Assembly: GCF_002753895.1 (NCBI RefSeq)
Contig: NZ_NJER01000004.1
Coordinates: forward strand, 62,001-126,000
Source: Halobacteriovorax sp. JY17
GTDB taxonomy: Bacteria > Bdellovibrionota > Bacteriovoracia > Bacteriovoracales > Bacteriovoracaceae
Reading direction: 5' to 3'
Length of the DNA stretch: 64,000 nucleotides
The notes under the pieces were generated by a model. The model ran no database searches, was not told the origin of the DNA, and saw nothing but the letters and a program-made list of their open reading frames with translations. Below are positions 52,256 through 61,149 of this stretch, piece by piece. A program made the position numbers and the translations under genes. Numbering within the stretch: position 1 is the first letter of the stretch; the number at the start of each line of letters is the position of its first letter.

Positions 52256-52373
52256 TTTAAATTTAAAGGATTTTTTGCGGTGAATTGTCGCTATTATTTA
52301 TTGTTTTTTGGATTTTGCGTCGCATTTCTTTTTTAAGATAAATATTGTTTTTTTATCGTTGCTTTATATCTCG

Positions 52374-52379
52374 TATAAT
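52374..52379 (+). promoter_or_regulatory. -10 element of the cold-shock protein gene
   Basis: TATAAT at 52374-52379, preceded by TCG, in the 191-base gap before the cold-shock gene; this predicts a leader of about 60 bases. The -35 is weak (TTTTAT at suitable spacing). The remaining upstream part of the gap is T-rich and holds no gene I can support. Confidence 0.6.
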
Positions 52380-52446
52380 ACTATAAATATGATTATTGAA
52401 AAGTTGCTATATTTCATAGTAACGCGAATACGTTTAAGGATTTTTT

Positions 52447-52641
52447 ATGGAAACAGGTAAAGTTAAGTTTTTTGATCAAGAAAAAGGTTTTGGATTCATC
52501 ACTCCAGACAACGGTGGAAAGGACATTTTCGTTCATATCACTGGTATTCAAAGTGGTCCTCTTAATGAGGGTGACTCAGTTGAATTTGAAGTAGGTGAAG
52601 GCCTTAAAGGACCTTGTGCAGTAAACGTATCTCGCAAGTAA
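52447..52641 (+). CDS. Cold-shock protein (CspA family)
   Basis: A 64-residue single-domain CSD protein with RNP1 KGFGFITP (about 14-21) and RNP2 DIFVHI (about 26-31). It binds single-stranded RNA or DNA and melts structure. AAGGA is the ribosome site and a strong terminator follows. A DEAD-box helicase follows 78 bases downstream, the two forming a familiar cold-adaptation pair though on separate transcripts. Confidence 0.96.
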   Translation: METGKVKFFDQEKGFGFITPDNGGKDIFVHITGIQSGPLNEGDSVEFEVGEGLKGPCAVNVSRK

Positions 52642-52666
52642 TACTTTATTTTTAATGATTAAATGG

Positions 52667-52696
52667 AAAGGAGATCTTATGATCTCCTTTTTTTTT
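52667..52696 (+). terminator. Rho-independent terminator after cold-shock gene
   Basis: Ten-base stem AAAGGAGATC / GATCTCCTTT with a TTAT loop and a T run to 52696. Confidence 0.92.
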
Positions 52697-52719
52697 GTAT
52701 ACACTTTCACTGGTAAATA

Positions 52720-54039
52720 ATGACTCAATTCAAAGATTTAAACTTAAGTAAGTTCCTTTTAGAAACATTAAAAGATAAAGGCTATGTAACACCAACAGAT
52801 ATTCAAAGAGAGGCCATTCCTTCTATTTTAGATAAGAGAGACCTTCTAGGAATTGCTCAAACAGGAACGGGAAAGACTGCGGCCTTTAGTATTCCAATAA
52901 TTGAAAATCTAGTTGAGAGCAATGTTCAATTGATGAGCAAGAGAGTTCGTGCATTAATATTGACGCCGACTAGAGAGCTTGCAAATCAAATCAATGAAAA
53001 CGTTGAGATCTACTCTAAGAAGACTAAGCTTAAATCAACTGTTGTTTTTGGTGGAGTAGGTCCACTGAGTCAGGTTAGAAGACTTTCTACTGGAGTAGAT
53101 ATTTTAATCGCAACACCTGGAAGACTTCTAGATCTTATGACTAAAGGACATGTTAAGCTCGATCAACTTGAGATTTTTGTTTTAGATGAAGCTGATAGAA
53201 TGCTTGATATGGGTTTTATCAGAGATGTTGAAAGAGTCATTGCAAAACTACCAAAGAAGAGACAATCATTATTTTTCTCAGCAACAATGCCAAAAGATAT
53301 TTCAAATCTAGCGGGAACTATTCTTAAGAATCCTGTAACGGTTGAAGTTACACCGGCATCAACACCAGTAGAAGTGATAGAGCAAAGAGCTTATCATCTA
53401 GATAGATCTAATAAACCTCTTCTTCTAATTGATATTTTAAAGAGTCATGAATCAGAAAGTGTCCTTGTTTTTACGAAGACAAAATATGGCGCAGATAGAG
53501 TGGCGAAGCACCTAGATCGCGCAGGATTTGCGTGTGCTTCAATTCATAGTAATAGATCTCAAGGTGCTAGAGAGAAAGCACTTAAAGCATTCAGAGAACG
53601 AGAGATCAAAGTTCTCGTAGCCACAGATATTGCGGCGAGAGGAATTGATGTTGATAGTGTTAGTCATGTCATCAACTATGATGTTCCCCTTGATGCTGAA
53701 AGCTACGTTCACCGTATTGGAAGAACTGCTAGGGCCGGTCGAGAGGGAAGTGCTATGCTCTTTTGTGATCCTAGTGAATCAAAGTACCTTAAGGCCGTTG
53801 AAAAGCTTGTGGGTTACAAAATACAAGAAGTGAAAGATCATCCTTATTTTGGAGCACCTCCAAGAGTAGCTCCAGTTAATAATCCTGCGGCAAAGCTTCA
53901 AAACCCAAATTTAAAAAAGAAGTCTAAGGGGAAGCCTAATCATAATTCAGCTAAAACTGGATCTAAGAAGAAGGTTATAAAGCCAGGGACTCCGAGTAAG
54001 AAGAGGTTTTCAGGAAAGAAGAAAGCTCCTGCGAAGTAG
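52720..54039 (+). CDS. DEAD-box RNA helicase (RhlE-type)
   Basis: A 439-residue helicase. Q motif near residue 3-25, Walker A AQTGTGKTAAF, PTRELA, LDEADRMLDMGF, SAT, and HRIGRTARAGREG are present. The C-terminal 65 residues are basic and lysine-rich (KKKSKGKPNHNSAKTG, KKRFSGKKKAPAK), an RNA-binding tail like that of RhlE. Likely unwinds RNA in ribosome assembly or the cold. No ribosome site of note; ATG 24 bases after the terminator T run. Confidence 0.93.
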   Translation: MTQFKDLNLSKFLLETLKDKGYVTPTDIQREAIPSILDKRDLLGIAQTGTGKTAAFSIPIIENLVESNVQLMSKRVRALILTPTRELANQINENVEIYSKKTKLKSTVVFGGVGPLSQVRRLSTGVDILIATPGRLLDLMTKGHVKLDQLEIFVLDEADRMLDMGFIRDVERVIAKLPKKRQSLFFSATMPKDISNLAGTILKNPVTVEVTPASTPVEVIEQRAYHLDRSNKPLLLIDILKSHESESVLVFTKTKYGADRVAKHLDRAGFACASIHSNRSQGAREKALKAFREREIKVLVATDIAARGIDVDSVSHVINYDVPLDAESYVHRIGRTARAGREGSAMLFCDPSESKYLKAVEKLVGYKIQEVKDHPYFGAPPRVAPVNNPAAKLQNPNLKKKSKGKPNHNSAKTGSKKKVIKPGTPSKKRFSGKKKAPAK

Positions 54040-54077
54040 TTTATTGAATAAAGTACTGCTCGTGATATAATTTCCTC

Positions 54078-54587
54078 ATGAAAAAGAAATTATATCTCAT
54101 TCCTCGCTTCTCTAGAATTATACCTACGAAAGAGACTAGGGAATTAGCCAATAAAGCAACTCTTGGTCGTGGCGTTGAGAGTTTTGAAAATTATGCAGAC
54201 TGGTTCTTCTACGGTCACCTTGATCCTATTCAACGTTATATTCATCTCTTTGGAATGCTATCGGGAACGATTCTCTATCTCTATTCAATTACGACTTTAA
54301 TGAATCAAGATTGGATATTGCTCATTACACAAATAGTGATCGCAACATTTCTATTCTATGGAACGGGAGTTCTCTCTCACTTCATCTATGATAAAGGTGC
54401 CTCAAAATCAGATCCAAATTATTGGAACGTAACATTTAAAGCTGTTATCTATATAAATCTCTTAACTCTCGTTGGAAAGTACGATGAGGTCTTGAGAGGA
54501 TATGTAGAAAAGTATCCTTTTACGAAAATCGATTATGATCTTATAGAAGTTGATAAGAAGGGAATTTGGAAAACGATACTTAAGTAA
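54078..54587 (+). CDS. Membrane protein of unknown function, possibly Mpo1-like
   Basis: A 169-residue protein with two clear helices (about 57-76 and 80-105) and perhaps a third at 120-135. The pattern WFFYGHLDPIQRYIHLFGMLSGT and LSHFIYDKGASKSDPNYW, with histidines spaced around the helices, recalls the Mpo1/YGL010w (DUF962) family of fatty-acid alpha-oxidation dioxygenases, but similarity is slight. The converging HD-GYP gene ends next to its stop. Confidence 0.6.
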   Translation: MKKKLYLIPRFSRIIPTKETRELANKATLGRGVESFENYADWFFYGHLDPIQRYIHLFGMLSGTILYLYSITTLMNQDWILLITQIVIATFLFYGTGVLSHFIYDKGASKSDPNYWNVTFKAVIYINLLTLVGKYDEVLRGYVEKYPFTKIDYDLIEVDKKGIWKTILK

Positions 54588-55577
54588 TTATCTTTTATAG
54601 TTTCCATAAGCAAGTTTTAGAGCATCGACGGCCCTCTCTAGCATTTCAGGATTAAATAATTTTCCGCGATCATATTCAATTTTCTTAATTGCAGTTTTTA
54701 CTTTTTGTTCCTGCGCCATATTTGCATTCTCATCACAAAGATTATCGTAGTGATTTGCAAGAGCTACAATTTGAGAGAGTTCATAGATATCTTTTCCTGC
54801 AATTGCCTTTGGAAAACCTTTACCGTTAAATTGTTCGTGGTGTTGCTCTACAATGAGGGCAACAGGATCTTTTACTGAGCTTAGGGATCTTGCAGCTTTA
54901 GCACCTTTTATAGGATGAAATTCAATTGCTTGTTGATAGAGGTTGCTCTCTGGATTTTCTAGAATATTGGCAGGAATCTTTGCTTTACCATAATCATGGA
55001 GAAGGGCGCCTAGATAAATATTCTCTAGAATCATTTGATGATTGTGTCCAAGGGCCATTGCTAAATAGATTGAGATATTGGCAACATTTACACTGTGATC
55101 AGCAAGGGAGCGATTGTGCTTAACAAGTTTTGCTAGAACATGAGTGCTTTCTTTTGTTTGCTTTGCCTTATTGATAAAGTTCTGTGAAATATGCTGTAGA
55201 TGTTCAACAACAGCAGAATTAATCTCTCGGTCAGAGAAGACTTCATAGATTGTCTCTGTTATCTCTTCTCTTGCTTCAACTAATTCACGGTGCTCTTCAC
55301 CAACACTTTCAACGAGGCTATTGATTGAATCTTCTTTTGAACTCTTCATCCATTGAATAAACTTTGGAATATCACTTATTTGAATGAAGACTTCTTTTAC
55401 ATCTTTACTTAAGAATTCATCGTACTTCTTAGCACCAATGATCTCTCCTAAATTTTTATACTTAAGGTACTTACTATTTATATAAAGATAAATATCGGCA
55501 CATAGCTCTTGGTCTGGAACTATTTTTGCTAGGGGGACAGGGGCGTGAGTAGGTTCTTTTTCTGTGGTCAATTTCAA
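54588..55577 (-). CDS. HD-GYP domain phosphodiesterase
   Basis: A 329-residue protein. N-terminal 100 residues are an alpha/beta domain without assignment; the C-terminal HD-GYP domain shows HDYGKAKIP (HD motif), HPIKGAKAARSL, and QHHEQFNGKGFP where the canonical GYP reads GFP, then a terminal ANHYDNL metal ligand motif. These enzymes degrade cyclic di-GMP. All metal-ligand histidines and aspartates appear present. Predatory bacteria use c-di-GMP strongly; context here is not informative. Confidence 0.9.
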   Translation of the reverse strand: MKLTTEKEPTHAPVPLAKIVPDQELCADIYLYINSKYLKYKNLGEIIGAKKYDEFLSKDVKEVFIQISDIPKFIQWMKSSKEDSINSLVESVGEEHRELVEAREEITETIYEVFSDREINSAVVEHLQHISQNFINKAKQTKESTHVLAKLVKHNRSLADHSVNVANISIYLAMALGHNHQMILENIYLGALLHDYGKAKIPANILENPESNLYQQAIEFHPIKGAKAARSLSSVKDPVALIVEQHHEQFNGKGFPKAIAGKDIYELSQIVALANHYDNLCDENANMAQEQKVKTAIKKIEYDRGKLFNPEMLERAVDALKLAYGNYKR

Positions 55578-55667
55578 TACTCTTATTTTAAGATTTCTTA
55601 AATATTAATTCTAATTAAGAGAAAACTCAAAAAAAATATTTGCCCTTATCTGATTGGTCTCGTCAAC

Positions 55668-56633
55668 TTATTCGATTGCTGATTTTGGGTGGCGATCAGG
55701 ATGAATAATTCTCTTATAGGAAGTCATTTCAGGGTTGAAGATAAAATTCAAAAGAACCTTTGTCCAAGACTTATAGTATTTTAGAGAATCATAGTATTCG
55801 GGAGCAGTTCTTTTTAACTCAGGTAATCGACTCCAGGGAATATGCATGAAATCATGATGCTCATTATGAAATCCCATATTGAAAGTGAGCTTGTTTAAAA
55901 TACCGTAGTAAGAGTAAGTCTCTTGCCCTTCTTTCGTAATATAGTGCTCTTGAATCCATCTTCCCCCAAGTGGGTGAAGTCCAAGAGCAAAGAGTGTCGA
56001 GAGAGCTAGATAGGTAAGGGCCCCGCTTCCCATAAACTTGTAAATGAGAATATTAACAATAACTATTACAACCGTATTAATGACTGACCAGCGATCAAGA
56101 GGTTTATAGTATTTAACTTTTAATGGACGTAGGGCCTGAGACAGAGAGAAGAGAGCAAGCCAAAGGGCCTTGGTCACAGGATTATTCTTAATTAGATTTG
56201 CCTCAGTTCTACTTGTTATATCTGGGTCATATGAATATTCACCGAGATGTTTATGGTGAATCATATGATACTTTCTAAAGCCCATGGCCGAAGGTAAGAA
56301 GAGTGGAAGATCGCAAATGATTCCCATGATTTTATTATAAAATGCTTTCTTAAAAACAGTATTATGGCAACACTCGTGAATCATCACGTAGAGAGAATGA
56401 TTGGCAATGGCCCCGACGGTATAACTCAAGAGAAGAATTGCCCACCAAGCTTGAGTACTAATAATAGTTGCGAGAGAGAATTGTAGAGAAACAATTAAGA
56501 GAATATAGAGAGCTGAGTACGGATTTGTGCCGTAGAGCTTTCTGACCTGCGGATACTTTTCTAAAATTTCAGCTCTTCGCTTTACGTGAGCATTCACATC
56601 ATTAACGAGGATATAATCATTCTTCTTTGCCAT
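55668..56633 (-). CDS. Fatty acid desaturase, sphingolipid Delta4-desaturase-like
   Basis: A 321-residue membrane di-iron enzyme with four helices. Histidine boxes are HECCH (86-90), HMIHH (123-127) and HNEHH (256-260). The sequence outside the boxes follows the eukaryotic dihydroceramide Delta4-desaturase DEGS1: ADxRR-like HVKRRAEILEKYPQV, KYHMIHHKHLG, GLHPLGGRWIQEHY and ETYSYYGILNKLTFN-like segments are all in place. Reaction would introduce a Delta4 double bond into a sphingoid base or acyl chain. No sphingolipid synthesis genes are nearby. Confidence 0.85.
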   Translation of the reverse strand: MAKKNDYILVNDVNAHVKRRAEILEKYPQVRKLYGTNPYSALYILLIVSLQFSLATIISTQAWWAILLLSYTVGAIANHSLYVMIHECCHNTVFKKAFYNKIMGIICDLPLFLPSAMGFRKYHMIHHKHLGEYSYDPDITSRTEANLIKNNPVTKALWLALFSLSQALRPLKVKYYKPLDRWSVINTVVIVIVNILIYKFMGSGALTYLALSTLFALGLHPLGGRWIQEHYITKEGQETYSYYGILNKLTFNMGFHNEHHDFMHIPWSRLPELKRTAPEYYDSLKYYKSWTKVLLNFIFNPEMTSYKRIIHPDRHPKSAIE

Positions 56634-56740
56634 ATAGCCTAAACTTAATGTTTTTAGATGTTTGAGTCAATGAGAGGCGAAGCTTAGTGTAAGAATTAGT
56701 CGCTTTTCTTAAAAAAGCTGGACAAGAATTTAGTCTTGAT

Positions 56741-56757
56741 ATACCCTGTGGGGGTAT
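56741..56757. promoter_or_regulatory. CsoR operator of the copper operon
   Basis: ATACCCTGTGGGGGTAT, 17 bases, closely matches the established CsoR box of Bacillus subtilis copZA (ATACCC-N4-GGGTAT type). It is nine bases before the copZ start, overlapping the expected -10 region, so CsoR would block RNA polymerase until copper binds. Confidence 0.88.
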
Positions 56758-56766
56758 GGAGGAGTT

Positions 56767-56985
56767 ATGAAGAAAATTGGATTTATAGTAGAAGGAATGA
56801 AGTGTGGTGGCTGTAAAGGAAAAATTGAAAAGGCCTTTGCTGCTAACTCTCAAGTTTTGAATATAGAGATAAACCTTGAAGAGAAGTCTGTGATTTTTAA
56901 TTGTGAAGATGAAGCTTCAACTATTGAGCTTAAAGGATTAATTGAAGAACAAGGATTTTCTGTACCAAAGTCACTAAGAGTTTAA
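56767..56985 (+). CDS. copZ: Copper chaperone CopZ-like
   Basis: A 72-residue heavy-metal-associated domain with metal-binding GMKCGGC (C13, C16). It would hand Cu(I) to the ATPase encoded next. GGAGG gives a strong ribosome site. Its stop overlaps the copA start by one base (TAATG). Confidence 0.9.
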   Translation: MKKIGFIVEGMKCGGCKGKIEKAFAANSQVLNIEINLEEKSVIFNCEDEASTIELKGLIEEQGFSVPKSLRV

Positions 56986-59150
56986 TGATGTTATTTAATG
57001 TGAAAATAAGTGGTATGAGTTGTGCGAGTTGTGCTTCGTCAATTGAAAGTGAAACTCAAAAAATCTTAGGAGTGAGTAGTGCTTCTGTAAATTTTGCAAC
57101 TGAAAGTGCTAAGTTTGAAATTTCTTCTAATGAAGTTCAAACACTCATTGAAAATAAAGTAAAAGAGCTAGGTTATAGTTTCACATTAGAAATGGAAACT
57201 GAGAAAAAAGAACGTGATGGAATAACGCTATTTTGGATTTCTTTTACTCTTTCAATATTATTATTCATGTTAGAAATGGGACCTTTAAAGAAAGTCGTTT
57301 CATTAAAGACTAATTATTATCTACAATTTCTCTTTGCACTACCAATATGGCTTTGGATTGGAGCTAAGTTTCAGATTTCCTTTCTAAACTTTTTAAGAAG
57401 TGGAAGATCGAATATGAATACACTTATTGGTCTTGGAACAAGTGCGGCCTTCTTATACTCGACTCTAATTACATTCTTAACGGAGCAAACAATTTCTTGG
57501 GGCCTTACTCAGAAAGTGTACTTTGAAGCTGTAGGTTTTATTATTTCCTTTGTTCTACTTGGAAATTACTTTGAAGAAAAGGCCAAGAGAAAATCTAAAG
57601 ATGCTTTAAACTCTCTTCTTAAATTAAGCTCTAAGAGTGCCCTTGTCCTAAGAGATGGAGATTTTAGAGATATTGATATTAATGAAGTCGTGGTTGGGGA
57701 CACAGTCAGAGTCCTACCTGGAGGAAAGTTTCCTGTTGATGGAGAAGTCCTAAAGGGAAGCAGTGCTGTTGATGAGTCAATGCTTTCAGGGGAATCTCTT
57801 CCCGTTGTTAAGAAAGCGGGAGAAAAAGTATTTGGTGGAACGATTAATGGGGATAGTGCCATTGAGTTTATCGCTAAGAAAATTGGAAGCGACACTTTTC
57901 TTTCTCACATTGTTGAATTTGTAGAGAATGCTCAAAATAACAAACCTGAGATTCAGAGGTATGCTGATAGAATAAGCTCAATTTTCACTCCAATTGTTCT
58001 TGTCTTTTCAATCTTAACTCTAGTTCTGTGGTTATTTTTTGGAGTTAGTAATATCTGGGGGAATGCAATTTCAAATTTTATTGCAGTTTTAGTGATTGCC
58101 TGTCCTTGTGCTCTAGGACTTGCTACACCAACTGCGGTTGTTGTAGCAACGGGAAGAGCTTCACTTAAGGGGCAATTGATTGGTGGTGGAGAAGTTTTAG
58201 AGAAAGCATGTAATATAAATGCCATTGTCTTTGATAAGACAGGAACACTTACTGAAGGTCGACCACAAATTTTAGATTATTCTCTAGTTACGACTGATGA
58301 CAATCTAGAGATTCTTAGAGACGTTGCTTCTATTGAAAAACTGTCAGAACATCCACTTGCAAAAGCCGTAATTAACTTTGCACTAGATAAAGGTCTAAAA
58401 CTTATTGAGCCTGATTTCTTTGAAATTCATAAGGGAATGGGAATTGAAGCAGATATATCCAGTTCTACTTATGTAATTGGTAATAAGAAATTATTAGAAA
58501 AGTTTGAAATTAATGTAGTTGAAGAAGAGAATACTATTATTGGAAGCTATATCTATATTGCTAAGAATAAAGAATATGTAGGAAAAATTATTGTTGGTGA
58601 TAAAATTAAATCAAGTGCTAAAGAGATGATTCGAAATCTAAGAGATCGAGGAATAGAGACTTGGTTAATTACAGGTGATAATGAAGTGGTTGGAAATGCT
58701 GTAAGAGATGAGCTTGGAATTGATCACATTATCGCCAATGCTCTACCGCTTGAGAAAGCGGGGATGATTGAGAAAATTCAAGAAAAGAAATTCAAAGTTG
58801 CAATGGTAGGTGATGGTATTAATGATGCTCCGGCGTTGGCAAAGGCCGATCTTTCGATTGCTATGGGAACAGGGACTGATATTGCAATTTCAACTTCTGA
58901 TGTAACGATCGTTAAAGGTGATATTGAGAAAGTGATTTCTTTTCTAGATCTCTCTGAAGGAACAATGAAGATTATAAAGCAGAATTTATTCTTATCACTC
59001 ATTTATAATACTTTATTAATTCCAATTGCAGCAGGAGTTCTTGTCATCTTTGATGGACCTATGATGCCTCCTATTTTGGCAAGTGTCGCGATGGGACTGA
59101 GTTCGATCTCTGTTGTAAGCAATAGTCTTAGAATAAGAAATCTAATATGA
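56985..59150 (+). CDS. copA: Copper-exporting P1B-type ATPase
   Basis: A 721-residue P-type ATPase with one N-terminal metal domain (GMSCASC), eight helices, CPC motif (C373-P-C375), phosphorylation site D417 in DKTGTLTEG, the SEHPLAKAV HP motif, and GDGINDAPAL. It exports Cu(I) from the cytoplasm. Downstream csoR overlaps it by four bases (ATGA), so the trio copZ-copA-csoR is one operon under the CsoR box at 56741. Confidence 0.95.
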   Translation: MMLFNVKISGMSCASCASSIESETQKILGVSSASVNFATESAKFEISSNEVQTLIENKVKELGYSFTLEMETEKKERDGITLFWISFTLSILLFMLEMGPLKKVVSLKTNYYLQFLFALPIWLWIGAKFQISFLNFLRSGRSNMNTLIGLGTSAAFLYSTLITFLTEQTISWGLTQKVYFEAVGFIISFVLLGNYFEEKAKRKSKDALNSLLKLSSKSALVLRDGDFRDIDINEVVVGDTVRVLPGGKFPVDGEVLKGSSAVDESMLSGESLPVVKKAGEKVFGGTINGDSAIEFIAKKIGSDTFLSHIVEFVENAQNNKPEIQRYADRISSIFTPIVLVFSILTLVLWLFFGVSNIWGNAISNFIAVLVIACPCALGLATPTAVVVATGRASLKGQLIGGGEVLEKACNINAIVFDKTGTLTEGRPQILDYSLVTTDDNLEILRDVASIEKLSEHPLAKAVINFALDKGLKLIEPDFFEIHKGMGIEADISSSTYVIGNKKLLEKFEINVVEEENTIIGSYIYIAKNKEYVGKIIVGDKIKSSAKEMIRNLRDRGIETWLITGDNEVVGNAVRDELGIDHIIANALPLEKAGMIEKIQEKKFKVAMVGDGINDAPALAKADLSIAMGTGTDIAISTSDVTIVKGDIEKVISFLDLSEGTMKIIKQNLFLSLIYNTLLIPIAAGVLVIFDGPMMPPILASVAMGLSSISVVSNSLRIRNLI

Positions 59151-59431
59151 ATATAACTGATGAGTCTCATAAGAAATTAAAAAATAGAATTAATAGAGTT
59201 GAAGGACAAGTGAAAGGGATCTCTTCAATGATTGATTCCAATAAGTATTGCATTGATATTCTCACTCAAACTAAGGCAATCAGAAGTGCAATTAAAGCAC
59301 TAGAGTTAGAGATCTTGGAAAATCATCTTAATACTTGTGTGAAAGAGGCCATTCTCTCTGGAAATGAATCAAAGAGTGATGAGAAAATTGAAGAAATAAT
59401 GCTACTATTAAAGAAAACTTCAAAACTATAA
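59147..59431 (+). CDS. csoR: CsoR-family copper-sensing repressor
   Basis: A 94-residue helical DUF156 protein. Cu(I) ligands C35, H60 and C64 form the X-H-C triad of true CsoR (C-x-H-x-C spacing), distinguishing it from RcnR and FrmR. It binds the operator upstream of copZ in the apo form. Encoded at the end of its own operon, giving negative feedback. Confidence 0.92.
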   Translation: MNITDESHKKLKNRINRVEGQVKGISSMIDSNKYCIDILTQTKAIRSAIKALELEILENHLNTCVKEAILSGNESKSDEKIEEIMLLLKKTSKL

Positions 59432-59440
59432 GAGATATAT

Positions 59441-60265
59441 ATGAACTTTAAAGACTTTTTAGGATTTGGTGTGGCAGGAAACTTTGCTGGACATTTAGAA
59501 CAAGCTAATGAAGCGAGTGATTTTAAAAATATAGAAGTTTCGGAGGCCCTTCAACCAAAGGCCATTTTTCCATTCTATCTTCCTAAGAAAGAAGAATCAT
59601 TTCTTTCTACTTTTCCAATTTCTTCAGACACTATTCAAATGCCTGACACTGATTATGATGTGCAAATAGAGCCAGAAGTAGCACTTATTTGTGAAGTTAA
59701 ATATATTGAGAATAAGATCGTCTCTCTCTCTCCAAAGAAATTTACAGCATATAATGATTGCTCCATAAGAAGGCCTGGGGCAAAGAAAATAAGTGAGAAG
59801 AAGAATTGGGGAGAATGTTCTAAAGGATTATCTTCTACTCTTCTTGATATTGATAAATTTAGTGCAGGAGGAATTCTTGATCATTATAAAATTGCAAGTT
59901 TTCATATTAGAGAGAACGAGATTCATGTATATGGTGAAGATAGCGATGTTCTAAGTTACTCTTACTTTCATGAAAAACTACTAGATTGGTGTATTGAAAA
60001 ATTCAATAATCAAGTTGATATTGGCCCGGCTGAAAATATTGGAGAGTATATTGCTGAATGCGATTACCCTGAACACTTTATTCTAGGAATAGGGGCGACT
60101 AGATATACAGAGTACGGGGAAAATAATTTCTTAGCAAAGGGAGATACTAGCGTGGTCGTTCTCTATGATAAAAGAAAGTATACATTCTCAGAGATTCTAA
60201 AAAGAGTTGAAACGAGAGAGTTCTCTGGTGAATCTCTCTCATTTCTCGTTCAGAATGTTATATAA
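59441..60265 (+). CDS. DUF5718-like protein
   Basis: A 274-residue soluble protein. The opening FKDFLGFGVAGNFAGHLEQAN and the middle TDYDVQIEPEVALICEV are what I associate with DUF5718, a family possibly related to fumarylacetoacetate-hydrolase folds; no catalytic role is established. Starts 10 bases after csoR and may be read through from the copper operon. Overlaps the converging MAPEG gene by eight bases. Confidence 0.6.
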   Translation: MNFKDFLGFGVAGNFAGHLEQANEASDFKNIEVSEALQPKAIFPFYLPKKEESFLSTFPISSDTIQMPDTDYDVQIEPEVALICEVKYIENKIVSLSPKKFTAYNDCSIRRPGAKKISEKKNWGECSKGLSSTLLDIDKFSAGGILDHYKIASFHIRENEIHVYGEDSDVLSYSYFHEKLLDWCIEKFNNQVDIGPAENIGEYIAECDYPEHFILGIGATRYTEYGENNFLAKGDTSVVVLYDKRKYTFSEILKRVETREFSGESLSFLVQNVI

Positions 60266-60680
60266 TTCTTATCATAAGTATTAAACTCATTGCGATGATA
60301 ACTAGCCAACTACATGCAAAAGAGAGCATTCTTGGTTTTAGTTTATTTGTTGTTACATGAACTAGAGTATGAAGTACTCTAAAAAATAAGAATGTCCATG
60401 AAAGCCCAATCATAAGAGGACTAGCATTCCCTGTAACATAAGCTACTAAGCAGAGAATATAGAAAATTGGTGGAGCTTCATGAAGGTTTGCGAAGTTTCT
60501 CTGCGCTTGAAGGCACTTTATTGATTCAGTTTGTCCGGTAGAATAAGTTTTAAAGTAAGAAGGGGAAACGTCACCTTTTTTTATTCCTTTAACTCGTCTA
60601 TTAAACATGATGATAAGAACGAAAAAAGTAAGTAGAATGAGAATAAGACATGGCAGAAAAATTAATTGTTGATTAAGCAT
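60258..60680 (-). CDS. MAPEG-family membrane protein
   Basis: A 140-residue four-helix protein of the MAPEG family (membrane-associated proteins in eicosanoid and glutathione metabolism): RNFANLHEAPPIFYILCLVAY carries the conserved E-xP, and FFRVLHTLVHVTTN the conserved R..H. Bacterial members may conjugate glutathione; substrate unknown. AAGGAT precedes the ATG. Confidence 0.86.
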   Translation of the reverse strand: MLNQQLIFLPCLILILLTFFVLIIMFNRRVKGIKKGDVSPSYFKTYSTGQTESIKCLQAQRNFANLHEAPPIFYILCLVAYVTGNASPLMIGLSWTFLFFRVLHTLVHVTTNKLKPRMLSFACSWLVIIAMSLILMIRII

Positions 60681-60756
60681 ATAGATCCTTATGTTTGTGT
60701 ATAATTAATTATCTATTGTTTATAAGATGAAGGCAAATTTTAAGAGATGAGGATAT

Positions 60757-61149
60757 ATGAAGATAAATGAGAGAATTGAAAAAGACTCAGAGTTTTTGAA
60801 GACTTTGAACCTCAGCGAGCTTCGACTTTTAAAAGATGGAGAACTCGACTGGTTTGTTCTAATACCACTTAGAGAGAATATGATTGAGTGGTGTGACCTG
60901 CCAATGGAAGATCAAGTAGAATTGACTAGAGAAATAGATTTTCTTTCAAAGTCTTTAAAAGAGTTGGGTTATGACAAAGTAAATATTGGAAGCTTAGGAA
61001 ATATTGTTTCGCAATTACATATTCACGTTATAGGACGTAGAAAAAGTGATAGGGCATGGCCAGCTCCAATTTGGGGAACGCAGTCCTTAGAAGAATTCAG
61101 TCAAGCGAGAGTTGAATTTTGGAAAGAGAAGTTTAGTAAAGCTCAATAA
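60757..61149 (+). CDS. HIT-family hydrolase
   Basis: A 130-residue histidine-triad protein with the signature QLHIHVIGR (about 87-95) and FVLIPLREN early. It belongs to the HIT nucleotide hydrolase/transferase group; the C-terminal WPAPIWG is typical of a proteobacterial subgroup of nucleotide hydrolases. Stop overlaps the converging M14 gene by 17 bases. Confidence 0.92.
   Translation: MKINERIEKDSEFLKTLNLSELRLLKDGELDWFVLIPLRENMIEWCDLPMEDQVELTREIDFLSKSLKELGYDKVNIGSLGNIVSQLHIHVIGRRKSDRAWPAPIWGTQSLEEFSQARVEFWKEKFSKAQ

Noticed and set aside
52359-52364. TTGCTT as -35 of the cold-shock gene
   Set aside because: Spacing to the TATAAT at 52374 is nine bases, too short for a sigma-70 promoter.
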